Source of the DNA: Sphaerochaetaceae bacterium
Lineage (GTDB): Bacteria > Spirochaetota > Spirochaetia > Sphaerochaetales > Sphaerochaetaceae
Assembly: GCA_028532915.1 (NCBI GenBank)
Contig: JAQQAI010000034.1
Coordinates: forward strand, 1-64,000
Length of the DNA stretch: 64,000 bases
Direction of reading: 5' to 3'
Shown: one piece after another, positions 34,941 to 43,864 of the stretch
Layout: each line of letters starts with the position of its first letter
How positions within the stretch are numbered: the first letter of the stretch is position 1
Translations under genes and position numbers: made by a program
Notes under the pieces: generated by a model
What the model saw: the letters and a program-made list of their open reading frames with translations, nothing else
Told to the model about the DNA's origin: nothing
The model's database searches: none

Positions 34941-35444
34941 ATGTTTACGCAAATATCGGCAGCATCATTCGAAAGCAGGATTTTCTCATTGATCAAGAAT
35001 CAATGGTTCTGTATCACGGCAACAGACAACGAACACATCAATCCTATGACAGCCGCATGGGGTTCTCTCGGTGTGATGTGGAACAGGCCTGTTTTCACAG
35101 TCGTTGTGAGAAATACCAGACACACATTTTCCCTTCTTGAGAAATCAGATTCGTTCTCCTGCTCATTTTTCCCGAAGGAGTATCGTGATGTACTCACCTA
35201 CTGCGGAAGGCATTCGGGCCGTGATGTGGACAAGATCAAAGAGACCGGGTTGACCGTTCATCACTTCGACTCCTTTATCGGCTATGAAGAGGCCGATCTT
35301 GTATTCTGCTGCCGTAAGGCGAGCAGGACACTCCTTTCTCCCGATCAATTCATAGACGATACCATCATACATCATTACGAGCATGAAGATTATCATATTC
35401 AGTATATGGGTTATATAGAAAAGATCTATCGTAAAGAAGTGTAG
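34941..35444 (+). CDS. Flavin reductase-like domain protein (FMN-binding)
   Basis: The 167-residue protein resembles the flavin reductase/FMN-binding split-barrel family, with NPMTAAWGSLGVMWNRPVFTV and VRNTRHTFSLLEKSDSFSCSFF as typical segments. In anaerobes such single-domain proteins often act as small NAD(P)H:flavin reductases or FMN carriers; activity cannot be settled from sequence. I choose the ATG at 34941, with GGAGG six bases upstream, and not the ATG at 34923. It lies 9 nt before the E1 alpha gene and is probably cotranscribed with it. Confidence 0.75.
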   Translation: MFTQISAASFESRIFSLIKNQWFCITATDNEHINPMTAAWGSLGVMWNRPVFTVVVRNTRHTFSLLEKSDSFSCSFFPKEYRDVLTYCGRHSGRDVDKIKETGLTVHHFDSFIGYEEADLVFCCRKASRTLLSPDQFIDDTIIHHYEHEDYHIQYMGYIEKIYRKEV

Positions 35445-35453
35445 GAGGATACC

Positions 35454-36425
35454 TTGGAAAGCACATCACCGGTAGCTATTCTTACCTTGATGATCCGGTC
35501 AAGGACATTCGAGCGAAAGATTGAGCAGTTGTTCAGAACTCATAAGATGCATGGCACGACCCATCTTGCGATAGGGCAGGAGGCTGTTCATGCCGGAGTC
35601 GCCCTCGGGATCGACAGCTCGGACTGGATCGTGACGACCCACCGTTGTCACGGACACACACTTGCGAAAGGCTCTTCCGTTGAAGCCATGATAGGAGAGT
35701 TCTTCGGCGACAAAAGAGGATTGTCAAAAGGTCTCGGCGGTTCGATGCACCTGATCGATCTGAAGCATCACAATGCCGGATCATCGGCAGTAGTCGGCAG
35801 TTCGGTAGCCCTTGCAACCGGAATGGCGCTTCAGCTTCAGCGTTCCGGTTCTGACAATCTTGTCGTCGCATTCTTCGGAGACGGGGCGAGCAACAGGGGA
35901 GTGGTTCATGAATCGATGAATATGGCCTCGATATGGTCTCTTCCCGTCCTCTTTCTCGCTGAACACAACGAGTACGGAATGAGCAGCAGCGCGAAGAAGA
36001 TGGTCTCTGTCGATTCGATCGCCGACAGAGGATCTTCCTACTCGATAAAGAGCGAAAGTATCGACGGAAACGATGTTGAGCTGGTCCTCTCGAAAGTCAG
36101 AGACGCAGCCCGTTACATCAGGGAAGAAAAGCGGCCTTTCCTTCTGGAGACGAGAACCTACCGCTTCAGCGGTCACTCAAAAAGCGACAAGCTGTTGTAC
36201 AGAAGCCGGGAGGAAGAGGCCGAGTGGGCCAAAAAAGACCCCATCGGACGGTATTCTCAGATACTCGTCGACCGCGGAGAGATCACATATGATCAGATAG
36301 CCGAAATCGAACAGAGCGAATCCGAGAACATCGACACTATTGTCGCCTCATACCTTGAGGATCATCAGGAACTCACTCTCGAAGAGAGTATGGAGTATGT
36401 CTACCATGATGAGGTCAGTCTATGA
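35454..36425 (+). CDS. 2-oxoacid dehydrogenase E1 component, alpha subunit (thiamine diphosphate)
   Basis: The 323-residue protein is the alpha subunit of a heterotetrameric pyruvate/acetoin-type dehydrogenase E1. It has the HLAIGQEAVHAG and THRCHGH segments of the active site and the thiamine diphosphate/magnesium motif starting GDGASNRG. It starts with TTG at 35454, five bases after AGGAGG. The short form (323 residues) resembles acetoin dehydrogenase AcoA as well as PdhA, so the substrate is open. Genes for E2 and E3 do not follow. The stop overlaps the beta-subunit start by 4 nt. Confidence 0.88.
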   Translation: MESTSPVAILTLMIRSRTFERKIEQLFRTHKMHGTTHLAIGQEAVHAGVALGIDSSDWIVTTHRCHGHTLAKGSSVEAMIGEFFGDKRGLSKGLGGSMHLIDLKHHNAGSSAVVGSSVALATGMALQLQRSGSDNLVVAFFGDGASNRGVVHESMNMASIWSLPVLFLAEHNEYGMSSSAKKMVSVDSIADRGSSYSIKSESIDGNDVELVLSKVRDAARYIREEKRPFLLETRTYRFSGHSKSDKLLYRSREEEAEWAKKDPIGRYSQILVDRGEITYDQIAEIEQSESENIDTIVASYLEDHQELTLEESMEYVYHDEVSL

Positions 36426-37399
36426 AAATGATGAGTTATAGAGAAGCTATCAGAGAAGCGATGATGGAGGAGATGGCCCGGGATGAGAATGTGGTTCTCA
36501 TCGGTGAGGATGTCGGCTGCTACGGAGGCTGTTTCACGGTTTCAAGCGGTCTCATAGACCGCTTCGGTACCCGTCAGGTCATCGAGACGCCCGTTTCCGA
36601 AGAGGGGCTCGTGGGAGTTGCCGTAGGAGCTGCGATCATGGGGATGAGACCTGTTGTCGAGGTGATGTACGGAGATTTCTCCACCCTCGCGAGTGACCCT
36701 CTGCTCAATCATGCCGCAAAGACCCATTTCATGTCGGCGGGAGCCCAGAGCGTCCCTCTCGTCTACCGCACTCCGATGGGTTCCGGTACCGGGGCCGCAG
36801 CACAGCATACGCAGAGTCTCGAGACGCTGTTTACCAATACGCCGGGACTGCACGTAGTATTTCCTTCAACCCCCTGTGATGCCAAAGGGCTGATGAAATG
36901 TGCCATCAGATCGAACAATCCCGTGGTCTTTCTCGAACACAAGAATTACGGACAGATGGGACTTGTTCCCGATGATGAATATCTCATCGAAATCGGAAAG
37001 GCCGACATCAAGCGCATCGGAGAAGATGTGACGATCATCACCTACGGGAGAATGCTCGATACTGTGACTCAGGCGGCCCGGGTGCTGGAAGATGATGAAG
37101 TCTCGGTCGAGATCGTGGATCTGCGTTCATTGCGTCCTCTTGATACGCGGACTATCCTCGATTCGGTGATCAAGACAAAAAGAGCGCTCATCGTTCATGA
37201 GGCGCCCCTTTTCGGCGGATTTTCGGGAGAGATTGCCGCAACGATCGCGTCCGACAGCAAGGCCTTCTCCTCTCTTATGAAACCGGTGGTGAGACTCGGG
37301 GGCAGGGAGATGCCCATCCCCTTTAACAAGCATCTGGAAGCCGCCATGATTCCTCAGGTCGAGGATATCGTCAAAGCGGCGACTTCCCTGTTCGGTTAA
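36422..37399 (+). CDS. 2-oxoacid dehydrogenase E1 component, beta subunit
   Basis: A 325-residue transketolase-like protein with the beta-subunit segments VLIGEDVGCYGGCFTVSSGL, ETPVSEEGLVGVAVGAA, and the C-terminal domain motif VEIVDLRSLRPLDTRTI. It completes the E1 tetramer with the alpha subunit encoded immediately upstream (ATGA overlap). No lipoyl E2 or dihydrolipoamide dehydrogenase gene is present nearby, but a lipoate-protein ligase (50880-51890) and an E2-like protein (53539-54480) are in the window. It converges with purH and overlaps it by 4 nt. Confidence 0.9.
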   Translation: MKMMSYREAIREAMMEEMARDENVVLIGEDVGCYGGCFTVSSGLIDRFGTRQVIETPVSEEGLVGVAVGAAIMGMRPVVEVMYGDFSTLASDPLLNHAAKTHFMSAGAQSVPLVYRTPMGSGTGAAAQHTQSLETLFTNTPGLHVVFPSTPCDAKGLMKCAIRSNNPVVFLEHKNYGQMGLVPDDEYLIEIGKADIKRIGEDVTIITYGRMLDTVTQAARVLEDDEVSVEIVDLRSLRPLDTRTILDSVIKTKRALIVHEAPLFGGFSGEIAATIASDSKAFSSLMKPVVRLGGREMPIPFNKHLEAAMIPQVEDIVKAATSLFG

Positions 37400-38952
37400 G
37401 CGTGCAGGAATGATCTCGTATGGGTGAAATACATTGCGATTCCCGCCTCGTTGCATGCATCTATGACTTCCTGATCTCTTATTGATCCTCCCGGCTGGAC
37501 GATCGCTTTCACATCGTATCCTGCGAGGGCCTCGATACTGTCTTTGAACGGGAAGAAGGCATCGGATGCGAGATACAGAGGAGCGTCCTTCGGACTTTTT
37601 CTCAGAGCGATCTTCGTCGCATCAACACGGGATACCTGACCTCCGCCGATTCCGCAGGTGCAGTTTCCGCTTGTGGTAAGAATCGCATTCGATTTCACAT
37701 GCTTGACGATCTTCCATGCGAACAGAAGCTCTTTCTTTCCCTCTGCAGAGACTTCCTTCTCTGTCACACATTCCAGATCATCCAGAGTGACCTCTTTCGC
37801 ATCTTTGGTCTGAACGAGCAGATCGCTTCCGATGAATCGTCCGCTGAGAACCTCTTTCGGTCTGGTGATGTTCTCAAGGCGGAGAATGCGGAGGTTTTTC
37901 TTCTTCTTGAGAATCTTCAGAGCTTCTTCGGTGAAATCCAAAGCGACAAGGACTTCGATGAACAGCGAAGAGAGGTAAGAGGCCATTTTCTCATCGAACG
38001 TGCCGTTGACCGCGATGATCGAACCGAAAGCGCTGAGAGAGTCGGCTTCGAAGCCGTTTTTCAGTGCCGTATACAGATCTTCATTGGAACAGACACCGCA
38101 GGGGGTTCCGTGTTTCACCACCACGCAGGCGGGTTCACTGAATTCTCTGAGCGTTTCGATCGCACCCCAGGTATCACCGAGGTTGTTGAACGAGAGTTTT
38201 TTACCCTGAAGCTGGGGGGCATCGAGAAGACTCATGTCATCGACCTTCCCGTTCACCCTGTTCGCCTTGTAGGCAGCGGCTTTCTGATGGGGATTCTCTC
38301 CGTAGCGCAGCGAGGTATTATCCCAGAGGGTGAACCCCAATGAAAGTTCACCGGGAAACATCTCGTCACCGAGATAGCTCTGGATCATCGCATCGTAGCG
38401 TGCCGTGTGAGCAAAGGCCTTCGCCGCCGATTCCTTCCTCGTTTCATATGAGATGACTCCGGTTTCTTCGATTTCCCCGATCAGTGCCTGATAATCGGCA
38501 GGATCGGTCACTGTCATCACATAAGAGAAATTCTTCGCTCCGCTGCGGATCATCGACGGACCGCCGATGTCGATATTCTCGATCGCCTCATCAAGAGAAA
38601 CAGATTCCTTTCGGATAGTCTGCTCGAACGGATAGAGATTACAGACAACCAGGTCGATCCAGCCGATGTGGTGGAATGCAGCCTCCTGATCATCGATTCC
38701 CCGCCTTCCCAGGATTCCTCCCATCATCAGCGGATGAAGTGTTTTTACTCTGCCGTTCATGATCTCCGGAAAACCGGTGACCTCACTTACCTGAGTAACC
38801 GCTATCCCCTCTTTCTTCAGAAGAGAACAGGTGCCACCGGTCGAGATGATCTCGACACCATTCGAAGTGAGAAATCTTCCCAGTTCGACCACGCCTGTTT
38901 TGTCTGAAACTGAAATCAGGGCCCGTTTCAATTTGATGTGTTCTCTATTCAT
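37396..38952 (-). CDS. purH: Bifunctional AICAR transformylase/IMP cyclohydrolase
   Basis: The 518-residue protein catalyses the last two steps of IMP synthesis. The N-terminal methylglyoxal-synthase-like domain (about 1-195) begins KRALISVSDKTG and includes STGGT and GRVKTLHP. The C-terminal transformylase domain contains RYGENPHQKA, KHGTPCGV and the end FKDSIEALAGYDVKAIVQPGG. The ATG at 38952 has AGAGG only one base before it, so the ribosome binding site is unusually close. It converges with the E1 beta gene and is divergent from pheS. Confidence 0.95.
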   Translation of the reverse strand: MNREHIKLKRALISVSDKTGVVELGRFLTSNGVEIISTGGTCSLLKKEGIAVTQVSEVTGFPEIMNGRVKTLHPLMMGGILGRRGIDDQEAAFHHIGWIDLVVCNLYPFEQTIRKESVSLDEAIENIDIGGPSMIRSGAKNFSYVMTVTDPADYQALIGEIEETGVISYETRKESAAKAFAHTARYDAMIQSYLGDEMFPGELSLGFTLWDNTSLRYGENPHQKAAAYKANRVNGKVDDMSLLDAPQLQGKKLSFNNLGDTWGAIETLREFSEPACVVVKHGTPCGVCSNEDLYTALKNGFEADSLSAFGSIIAVNGTFDEKMASYLSSLFIEVLVALDFTEEALKILKKKKNLRILRLENITRPKEVLSGRFIGSDLLVQTKDAKEVTLDDLECVTEKEVSAEGKKELLFAWKIVKHVKSNAILTTSGNCTCGIGGGQVSRVDATKIALRKSPKDAPLYLASDAFFPFKDSIEALAGYDVKAIVQPGGSIRDQEVIDACNEAGIAMYFTHTRSFLHA

Positions 38953-39084
38953 ACCTCTTGTGTACCATATTTTACGGGAAAAACTCCATAGTCGTTTCCC
39001 CTTTTATTTTTTTGTACTTATCGTTACAATAATGAGACCTTATTCACGTAAGGTGATACTGTAACAAATGAGAGGCGTCAGCAT

Positions 39085-40623
39085 ATGGAACTAGATGTAC
39101 ACAGCCTACATCCTTTAGAGATTAGGGTGCTGCGACACGTGTCACTGGGAGAAGATATCACGAATACCCGGTTGATGGAAGAATTGGATTACCAGACAGG
39201 GCACTGTAATCAGGCCTTCAGCTGGCTGTCAGCGAAATCCTTTATAGAAGAGACGAAAAGAGAAGTCTCCACCTGGTATGAGATAACAGACTTCGGAAAG
39301 AAACAAAGCGAGATAGGCACTCCTGCCGAAAGGATCTTTGCTCTTCTGAAAGAAGATGGACCGAAGACTCTTCCTCAGCTCTCCGAGCTCCTTTCCCTGG
39401 AAAAGAGTGAGACCGGCAGCGCCTTCGGGCAGCTCAGCAAAGCCAAAGTATGCGCTATGCAGGAAGGGAATAAGGCAGCCGTAGTGAGCGACTCTCTTCC
39501 ACAGCAGTTTCTCATCGGATCCGGGGTTCTGAAAAAAGGTCTGTCGGGACTGTTGAGTGAACAGGATCTGAGCGGTGAAGAACTCGCCTACATGAAAAAG
39601 AACTCGAAAAAGCGGGGAGCTGCGAATTCTCCGTTCAAGGTAATCGAAAGAGAAGATATCACCTACAGGCTCACAGAGCTTGGAAATCAGGCGAAAAAGG
39701 CCCTTTTGGAGAAACACATCACAGGAGAAGAACTCGGTTCAGTCACTCCCGCGATGCTCTCATCGGGTTCATGGAAGAGCGGCAGTTTCCGTCCGTATTC
39801 TCTCAACACCCCGTCGGCACGACTGATACCGGGGAGGAGAAATCCCTACGGTGCATATCTTCAGTGGGTGAAAGACAAACTCATTTCTCTCGGTTTCGAA
39901 GAATTCGACGGACCCCTCGTGGAAAATGAATTCTGGAACGGTGACGCTCTGTTCATGCCTCAATTCCACAGTGCACGCGATATCCACGATGTCTATTATA
40001 TAAAGAATCCCTCTCATGCCAGAAAGATCGAAGAGCCGTATCTGTCTCAGGTGGCAAAGACTCACGAGAACGGCTGGAACACGGGTTCCAGAGGATGGCG
40101 CTATTCGTTCGACCATGAATTCACCCGGCGCCAGGTGATGAGGAGCCAGGGAACCGTCCTTTCGGCAAAGACCCTTCCGAAGGCGAAGATCCCGGGCAAA
40201 TACTTCGGTGTGGCCCGCTGTTTCAGATATGATCAGGTGGATGCGACCCACGGCGCGGACTTCTATCAGACTGAAGGGATCGTCCTCGGCGAAGATGTCA
40301 ATCTCAAGACTCTGCTCGGACTTCTCAAGATGTTCGCGGAAGAAGTTGCGGGAGCCGAAGAAGTGAAGTACGTTCCCGGGTATTTCCCGTTCACCGAACC
40401 TTCGATCGAGGTTCACATCAAACACCCTGTTCTCGGCTGGTTCGAACTCGGAGGCAGCGGTATTTTCCGTCCGGAAGTGACCAAGGCGATGGGAGTAGAT
40501 GTTCCCGTTCTCGCCTGGGGATTGGGAATCGACAGAATGGCCCTGATGCATTTGGGGTTGAATGACCTACGGGAACTGTTCAGTCCCGATATCGAGAGTG
40601 TCCGTCTCAGGAGAAGTAAATAA
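39085..40623 (+). CDS. pheS: Phenylalanyl-tRNA synthetase alpha subunit, archaeal/eukaryotic type
   Basis: The 512-residue subunit is far longer than the roughly 340 residues of the usual bacterial PheS. Its N-terminal part (about 1-170) consists of winged-helix-like repeats such as those in archaeal and eukaryotic cytosolic enzymes. The catalytic class II domain has HSARDIHDVYYI, FRYDQVDATHGADFYQTEG and GWFELGGSGIFRPEV with the final GLGIDRMALM motif 3. It attaches phenylalanine to tRNA together with PheT. Archaeal-type PheRS is known from spirochaetes. GAGAGG lies nine bases before the ATG. Confidence 0.95.
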   Translation: MELDVHSLHPLEIRVLRHVSLGEDITNTRLMEELDYQTGHCNQAFSWLSAKSFIEETKREVSTWYEITDFGKKQSEIGTPAERIFALLKEDGPKTLPQLSELLSLEKSETGSAFGQLSKAKVCAMQEGNKAAVVSDSLPQQFLIGSGVLKKGLSGLLSEQDLSGEELAYMKKNSKKRGAANSPFKVIEREDITYRLTELGNQAKKALLEKHITGEELGSVTPAMLSSGSWKSGSFRPYSLNTPSARLIPGRRNPYGAYLQWVKDKLISLGFEEFDGPLVENEFWNGDALFMPQFHSARDIHDVYYIKNPSHARKIEEPYLSQVAKTHENGWNTGSRGWRYSFDHEFTRRQVMRSQGTVLSAKTLPKAKIPGKYFGVARCFRYDQVDATHGADFYQTEGIVLGEDVNLKTLLGLLKMFAEEVAGAEEVKYVPGYFPFTEPSIEVHIKHPVLGWFELGGSGIFRPEVTKAMGVDVPVLAWGLGIDRMALMHLGLNDLRELFSPDIESVRLRRSK

Positions 40624-40624
40624 G

Positions 40625-42307
40625 ATGCCAAAGATTGAAGTACATGAAAAATTATTCAATTCATTGTTGAACAGACAATACAGCGATGAACAGCTGGAAG
40701 AGATCTTTCCCGTCGCTAAAGCGGAGCTTGATGATCACGATACACAGGAGAGCCTCTACAAGATCGAGCTGAACGACACCAACCGTCCTGATTTGTGGTC
40801 GGCTTCAGGTGTCGCAAGAGCTTTGAACACCTATGAGACGAAGAAGATTCCCCACTATGATTTTTTCTCAACAGCCGATGAAACGAAAGACAGCAGGGGA
40901 AGGGAGCTGATCATTGACGAATCGGTCGCAAAGGTCAGACCTTACTCCATTGGGTTCTGTGCAACCGGTGTCGTAGTCGATGACAAGATTCTCGAGAACC
41001 TTATACAGACACAGGAGAAACTGTGCAGTAATTTCGGAAGAAAGAGAAAGAGCATCGCGATGGGAGTCTACAGAAGTGATCTGATCACATTCCCGGTTCA
41101 TTACAAAGGTGTCGATCCTGATAAAGTCTCGTTCATCCCTCTGGGTATGGAGGAGAACCTCACTCTCAGAGAGATCATCGCGAAACATCCGAAAGGGATC
41201 GAATACGGCCATATAGTGGCCGATTCTCCGGTATTCCCTCTTTTGACCGATGATAACGGAGATGTCCTCTCGTTTCCTCCGGTCATCAACAGTGCCAGAA
41301 TCGGAGCTGTAGAAGAGGGTGATGAGCATCTCTTCTTCGAATTCAGCGGCCCGGGTCTCGAAGATCTGCTTCTTGCAGCATCGATCGTAGCCTGTGACTG
41401 TGCCGATCTGGGGTATACGATAGAACCTGTGAAATGCGTGATTCCCAAAGAAGAACCGGTGACTGTTCCGTACTATTTCCAGCAGAAGGCGACCTGCGAG
41501 GTATCCTATCTGACCAAGACTCTCGGAGAACAGCTGTCCGAACAGCAGATCGTCGACTCTCTTGCACGCATGGGTGTCGAAGGAAGAGTGTCAGGCGGTG
41601 TCATCGAGATCGATCCTCCCCGCTACCGGAATGACTTCCTTCATGCCGTAGATATCGTCGAAGATGTGATGATAGGACGTTCTCTTGCATCCTTCGAACC
41701 GGAACTTCCGAGAGATTCGACAGTCGGAAGACTCACGTTGGGCGAAGAATTCTCCCGTCAGGTGAAGGATATCTGTATCGGTATGGGATTTCAGGAGATG
41801 ATGTACAATTATCTCGGTTCGAAGAAAGAGTATATCGACAACATGCACGTGAGCGGAGATGACTACATCCAGATTGCCAATCCGATGAGCGAAAACTATG
41901 AGTATGTCCGCCCTTCTATCATTCCTTCCCTTCTGGAAAGCGAGAGTGTCAGTGCTCATGCCGTCTATCCTCACAATATCTTCGAAGTGGGAAAAGTCGC
42001 ATATCTCGACGACAGAGATAACTCGGGGACCGTGACGAAGAACCATCTGGGATTTCTTGCAGCATCGACCGACATGGGATTCAATCAGCTCAACAGCTAT
42101 ATATCCACTCTCATGTACTTCCTCAATAAAGAGTTCGTGATGAAGGAGCTGTCGGACCCCCGCTTCATCGAAGGCCGGTGCGGTATCATAAGCACGGACG
42201 GAAAGGATGTGGGGATCTTCGGAGAAGTCCATCCCGCTGTCCTGGAGTCGTGGAACATCGCGATGCCAACTGTGGCCTGCGAGATAGATCTCGATTCTCT
42301 TCTGTAG
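40625..42307 (+). CDS. pheT: Phenylalanyl-tRNA synthetase beta subunit, archaeal/eukaryotic type
   Basis: The 561-residue beta subunit lacks the N-terminal tRNA-binding domain and the C-terminal anticodon-binding FDX domain of the 800-residue bacterial form, as expected for the archaeal/eukaryotic type. It has B5-domain-like and B3/4-type sequence with NDTNRPDLWS near residue 51, PPYRNDF-like PPRYRNDFLHAVDIVEDV, and the class II-like C-terminal core. It starts one base after the pheS stop, with AGGAG about ten bases upstream. No terminator is seen before the convergent gene 8 nt further on. Confidence 0.94.
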   Translation: MPKIEVHEKLFNSLLNRQYSDEQLEEIFPVAKAELDDHDTQESLYKIELNDTNRPDLWSASGVARALNTYETKKIPHYDFFSTADETKDSRGRELIIDESVAKVRPYSIGFCATGVVVDDKILENLIQTQEKLCSNFGRKRKSIAMGVYRSDLITFPVHYKGVDPDKVSFIPLGMEENLTLREIIAKHPKGIEYGHIVADSPVFPLLTDDNGDVLSFPPVINSARIGAVEEGDEHLFFEFSGPGLEDLLLAASIVACDCADLGYTIEPVKCVIPKEEPVTVPYYFQQKATCEVSYLTKTLGEQLSEQQIVDSLARMGVEGRVSGGVIEIDPPRYRNDFLHAVDIVEDVMIGRSLASFEPELPRDSTVGRLTLGEEFSRQVKDICIGMGFQEMMYNYLGSKKEYIDNMHVSGDDYIQIANPMSENYEYVRPSIIPSLLESESVSAHAVYPHNIFEVGKVAYLDDRDNSGTVTKNHLGFLAASTDMGFNQLNSYISTLMYFLNKEFVMKELSDPRFIEGRCGIISTDGKDVGIFGEVHPAVLESWNIAMPTVACEIDLDSLL

Positions 42308-42315
42308 AAGACAGC

Positions 42316-43008
42316 TCAGTCGACAGTGATGAAGGTTCCGCGGATAAGTTTGAACGGCGTATCCGACGGGACCTTTTCCATATTCAGCGCTATCAGACGA
42401 AAGAAGTACACCCTGAATTGTTCATTTTCGAGGCCGAACAGGTCGAATGCCTCGATATAGCTAAGCTGAAGATCGGGTGAAAGACTCTGGTCTTCTTTGA
42501 CCGGTACGAACAGCAGGTTTACCTCTTTATTTGTATCCGGTTCTTCAAAGGCGAACGAGAGTTCAGGCTCCTGCATCAGGTAGATGCCCCCTTGCGATGT
42601 CACGACCGAATCAGATATCGCAAGAAACGATTTGTCATCTATTGCATTGGAAAAAGAGAGCATATTTTTGACCGACTCGGAAGGTATGTTCTCTTTCATG
42701 ATGATCACAAGAGAATCTTTGCTCTCTTTTATCAGGTCGGCGAGCTGCTGAAGCTCTGAGGCGTCGATCGAAGAGGGCAGTGTGACAAACAGAGTACTTA
42801 CGGTCTGAAAAGTGCTTTCGCCCGTCGACCTTGCGGGAACTGTCGGTACCGGTTTGGAAAGATCGGAGGGGATCGCAGGAATGATCTCTTTTGCATCCTC
42901 GTAGGTGTATGTCATACACGAACAGAGCAGCAGTGTCGTGATGATGATGAGAGAGGCTGTGATCTGTCTATGAGAGAGTCTGTAAGAATGCTGCAACATC
43001 TTCTCCAT
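42316..43008 (-). CDS. Putative lipoprotein, unknown function
   Basis: The 230-residue protein has a basic N-terminus, a hydrophobic stretch (about residues 17-28) and a lipobox-like LLCSC ending at C31, so it is probably a lipoprotein. A Pro/Ser/Thr-rich linker (about residues 45-65) is followed by an alpha/beta-like domain (about 70-225) with no recognised motif. The start is uncertain: the ATG at 43008 lies 41 nt inside bcp, and an internal ATG at 42999 is equally possible. It is probably cotranscribed with bcp. Confidence 0.65.
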   Translation of the reverse strand: MEKMLQHSYRLSHRQITASLIIITTLLLCSCMTYTYEDAKEIIPAIPSDLSKPVPTVPARSTGESTFQTVSTLFVTLPSSIDASELQQLADLIKESKDSLVIIMKENIPSESVKNMLSFSNAIDDKSFLAISDSVVTSQGGIYLMQEPELSFAFEEPDTNKEVNLLFVPVKEDQSLSPDLQLSYIEAFDLFGLENEQFRVYFFRLIALNMEKVPSDTPFKLIRGTFITVD

Positions 43009-43432
43009 GCGTCTTCACTTTTACCTTCGGCCAGACTTTGATGAGAATCCCCTCCCGGTCGAATACGAAGGTGCTCCTGATTACCCCGAAATACTTTCTT
43101 CCGTACATTGATTTCTCTCCCCATGCTCCCAGAGCTTCCAGGAGATGGTGGTCGCTGTCACTGAGAAGGGGGAAGTTGAGCCGATTGTTCTCTATGAACT
43201 TGAGGTGCGATGATGGAGGGTCGCAGCTTATGCCGAACAGCAGCGTATCATCCTGTGTTATCGGCTGGTAATTATCTCTCATGGAACATGCCTCTGTGGT
43301 ACACCCGCTGGTGTTGTCTTTCGGGTAGGCATACAGAACGATCATCTTCCCTCTGAAGGATGTAAGATTGACCTTGTTTCCGTCCTGATCGAGAACGTCG
43401 ATGTCGGGAATGTGAGAACCGGTTTCCAGCAT
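42968..43432 (-). CDS. bcp: Thioredoxin-dependent peroxiredoxin, Bcp/PrxQ type
   Basis: The 154-residue protein has the PrxQ active site YPKDNTSGCTTEAC, with the peroxidatic Cys and the resolving Cys five residues apart, and the late WGEKSMYGRKYFGVIRSTFV segment of Bcp proteins. It reduces hydroperoxides with thioredoxin in the cytoplasm, which suits an anaerobe exposed to traces of oxygen. AAGGAG precedes the ATG. It starts 16 nt after the zinc-ribbon gene and overlaps the following lipoprotein gene by 41 nt. Confidence 0.92.
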   Translation of the reverse strand: MLETGSHIPDIDVLDQDGNKVNLTSFRGKMIVLYAYPKDNTSGCTTEACSMRDNYQPITQDDTLLFGISCDPPSSHLKFIENNRLNFPLLSDSDHHLLEALGAWGEKSMYGRKYFGVIRSTFVFDREGILIKVWPKVKVKTHGEDVAAFLQTLS

Positions 43433-43448
43433 ATCGCTATCTCCTTCT

Positions 43449-43742
43449 TCAATCTTCGTTGAACAGTGCCTTGAGCCGTCTGATCGCCTCTTCCTTGCCT
43501 CTGTTTCCCGGAGAGATGCCCGGAGGATTGGTGTTGATCATGAAATCGGGGCAGAAGTTGGCTCTGTCCTTGTCTCTGATGAGTTCCTGTGCACTTTCTT
43601 TGCACTGATGATAGGCACTTTCATCATAGAACCGGCAGTTCAGACAGGTCTTCAGCGGCCTGCCGCAGTGGGGGCACGCGGTCGAGTGACCTATGATCAT
43701 CGATTCATCGATCTCTTTTCTGCAGGAATAACAACTACTCAT
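43449..43742 (-). CDS. Small zinc-ribbon-like protein, unknown function
   Basis: The 97-residue protein contains several CxxC pairs (CYSC at 4-7, CPHC at 23-26, CLNC at 33-36), later Cys residues and a basic C-terminus, fitting a small zinc-ribbon protein. The function is unknown. In-frame ATGs exist at 43748 and 43742. Neither has a ribosome binding site. I prefer 43742 because a promoter-like pair ends seven bases before it, as in several other genes of this window. It lies upstream of bcp and may be in one operon with it. Confidence 0.6.
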   Translation of the reverse strand: MSSCYSCRKEIDESMIIGHSTACPHCGRPLKTCLNCRFYDESAYHQCKESAQELIRDKDRANFCPDFMINTNPPGISPGNRGKEEAIRRLKALFNED

Positions 43743-43749
43743 ACTCATG

Positions 43750-43778
43750 AGCTTACCAACACGGGGAACAAACGGCAA
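43750..43778 (-). promoter_or_regulatory. Candidate promoter of the zinc-ribbon gene, leaderless layout
   Basis: On the minus strand TTGCCG (43778-43773), 17 nt, TAAGCT (43755-43750) with TGG before it, then 7 nt to the ATG at 43742. Confidence 0.4.
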
Positions 43779-43864
43779 GGATTATGTGAAAAAATATTGG
43801 ATTCTCCCTTATGGAAACTGAAGTGGAAAACTGATACAATTTATACAGTTTATAGGAGATGAAC

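Noticed and set aside
38936-38975. Leaderless layout for purH
   Set aside because: The best -10 candidate (TAAAAT) is about 16 nt from the ATG and an AGAGG is present, so it does not fit the 6-8 nt pattern.
38953-39084. T-box or other riboswitch upstream of pheS
   Set aside because: No T-box sequence or terminator/antiterminator pair is visible in the 132-nt gap.
42968-43008. Frameshift joining bcp and the lipoprotein
   Set aside because: Both are complete: Bcp has a normal length and end, and the lipoprotein has its own signal peptide. A 41-nt overlap explains the layout.
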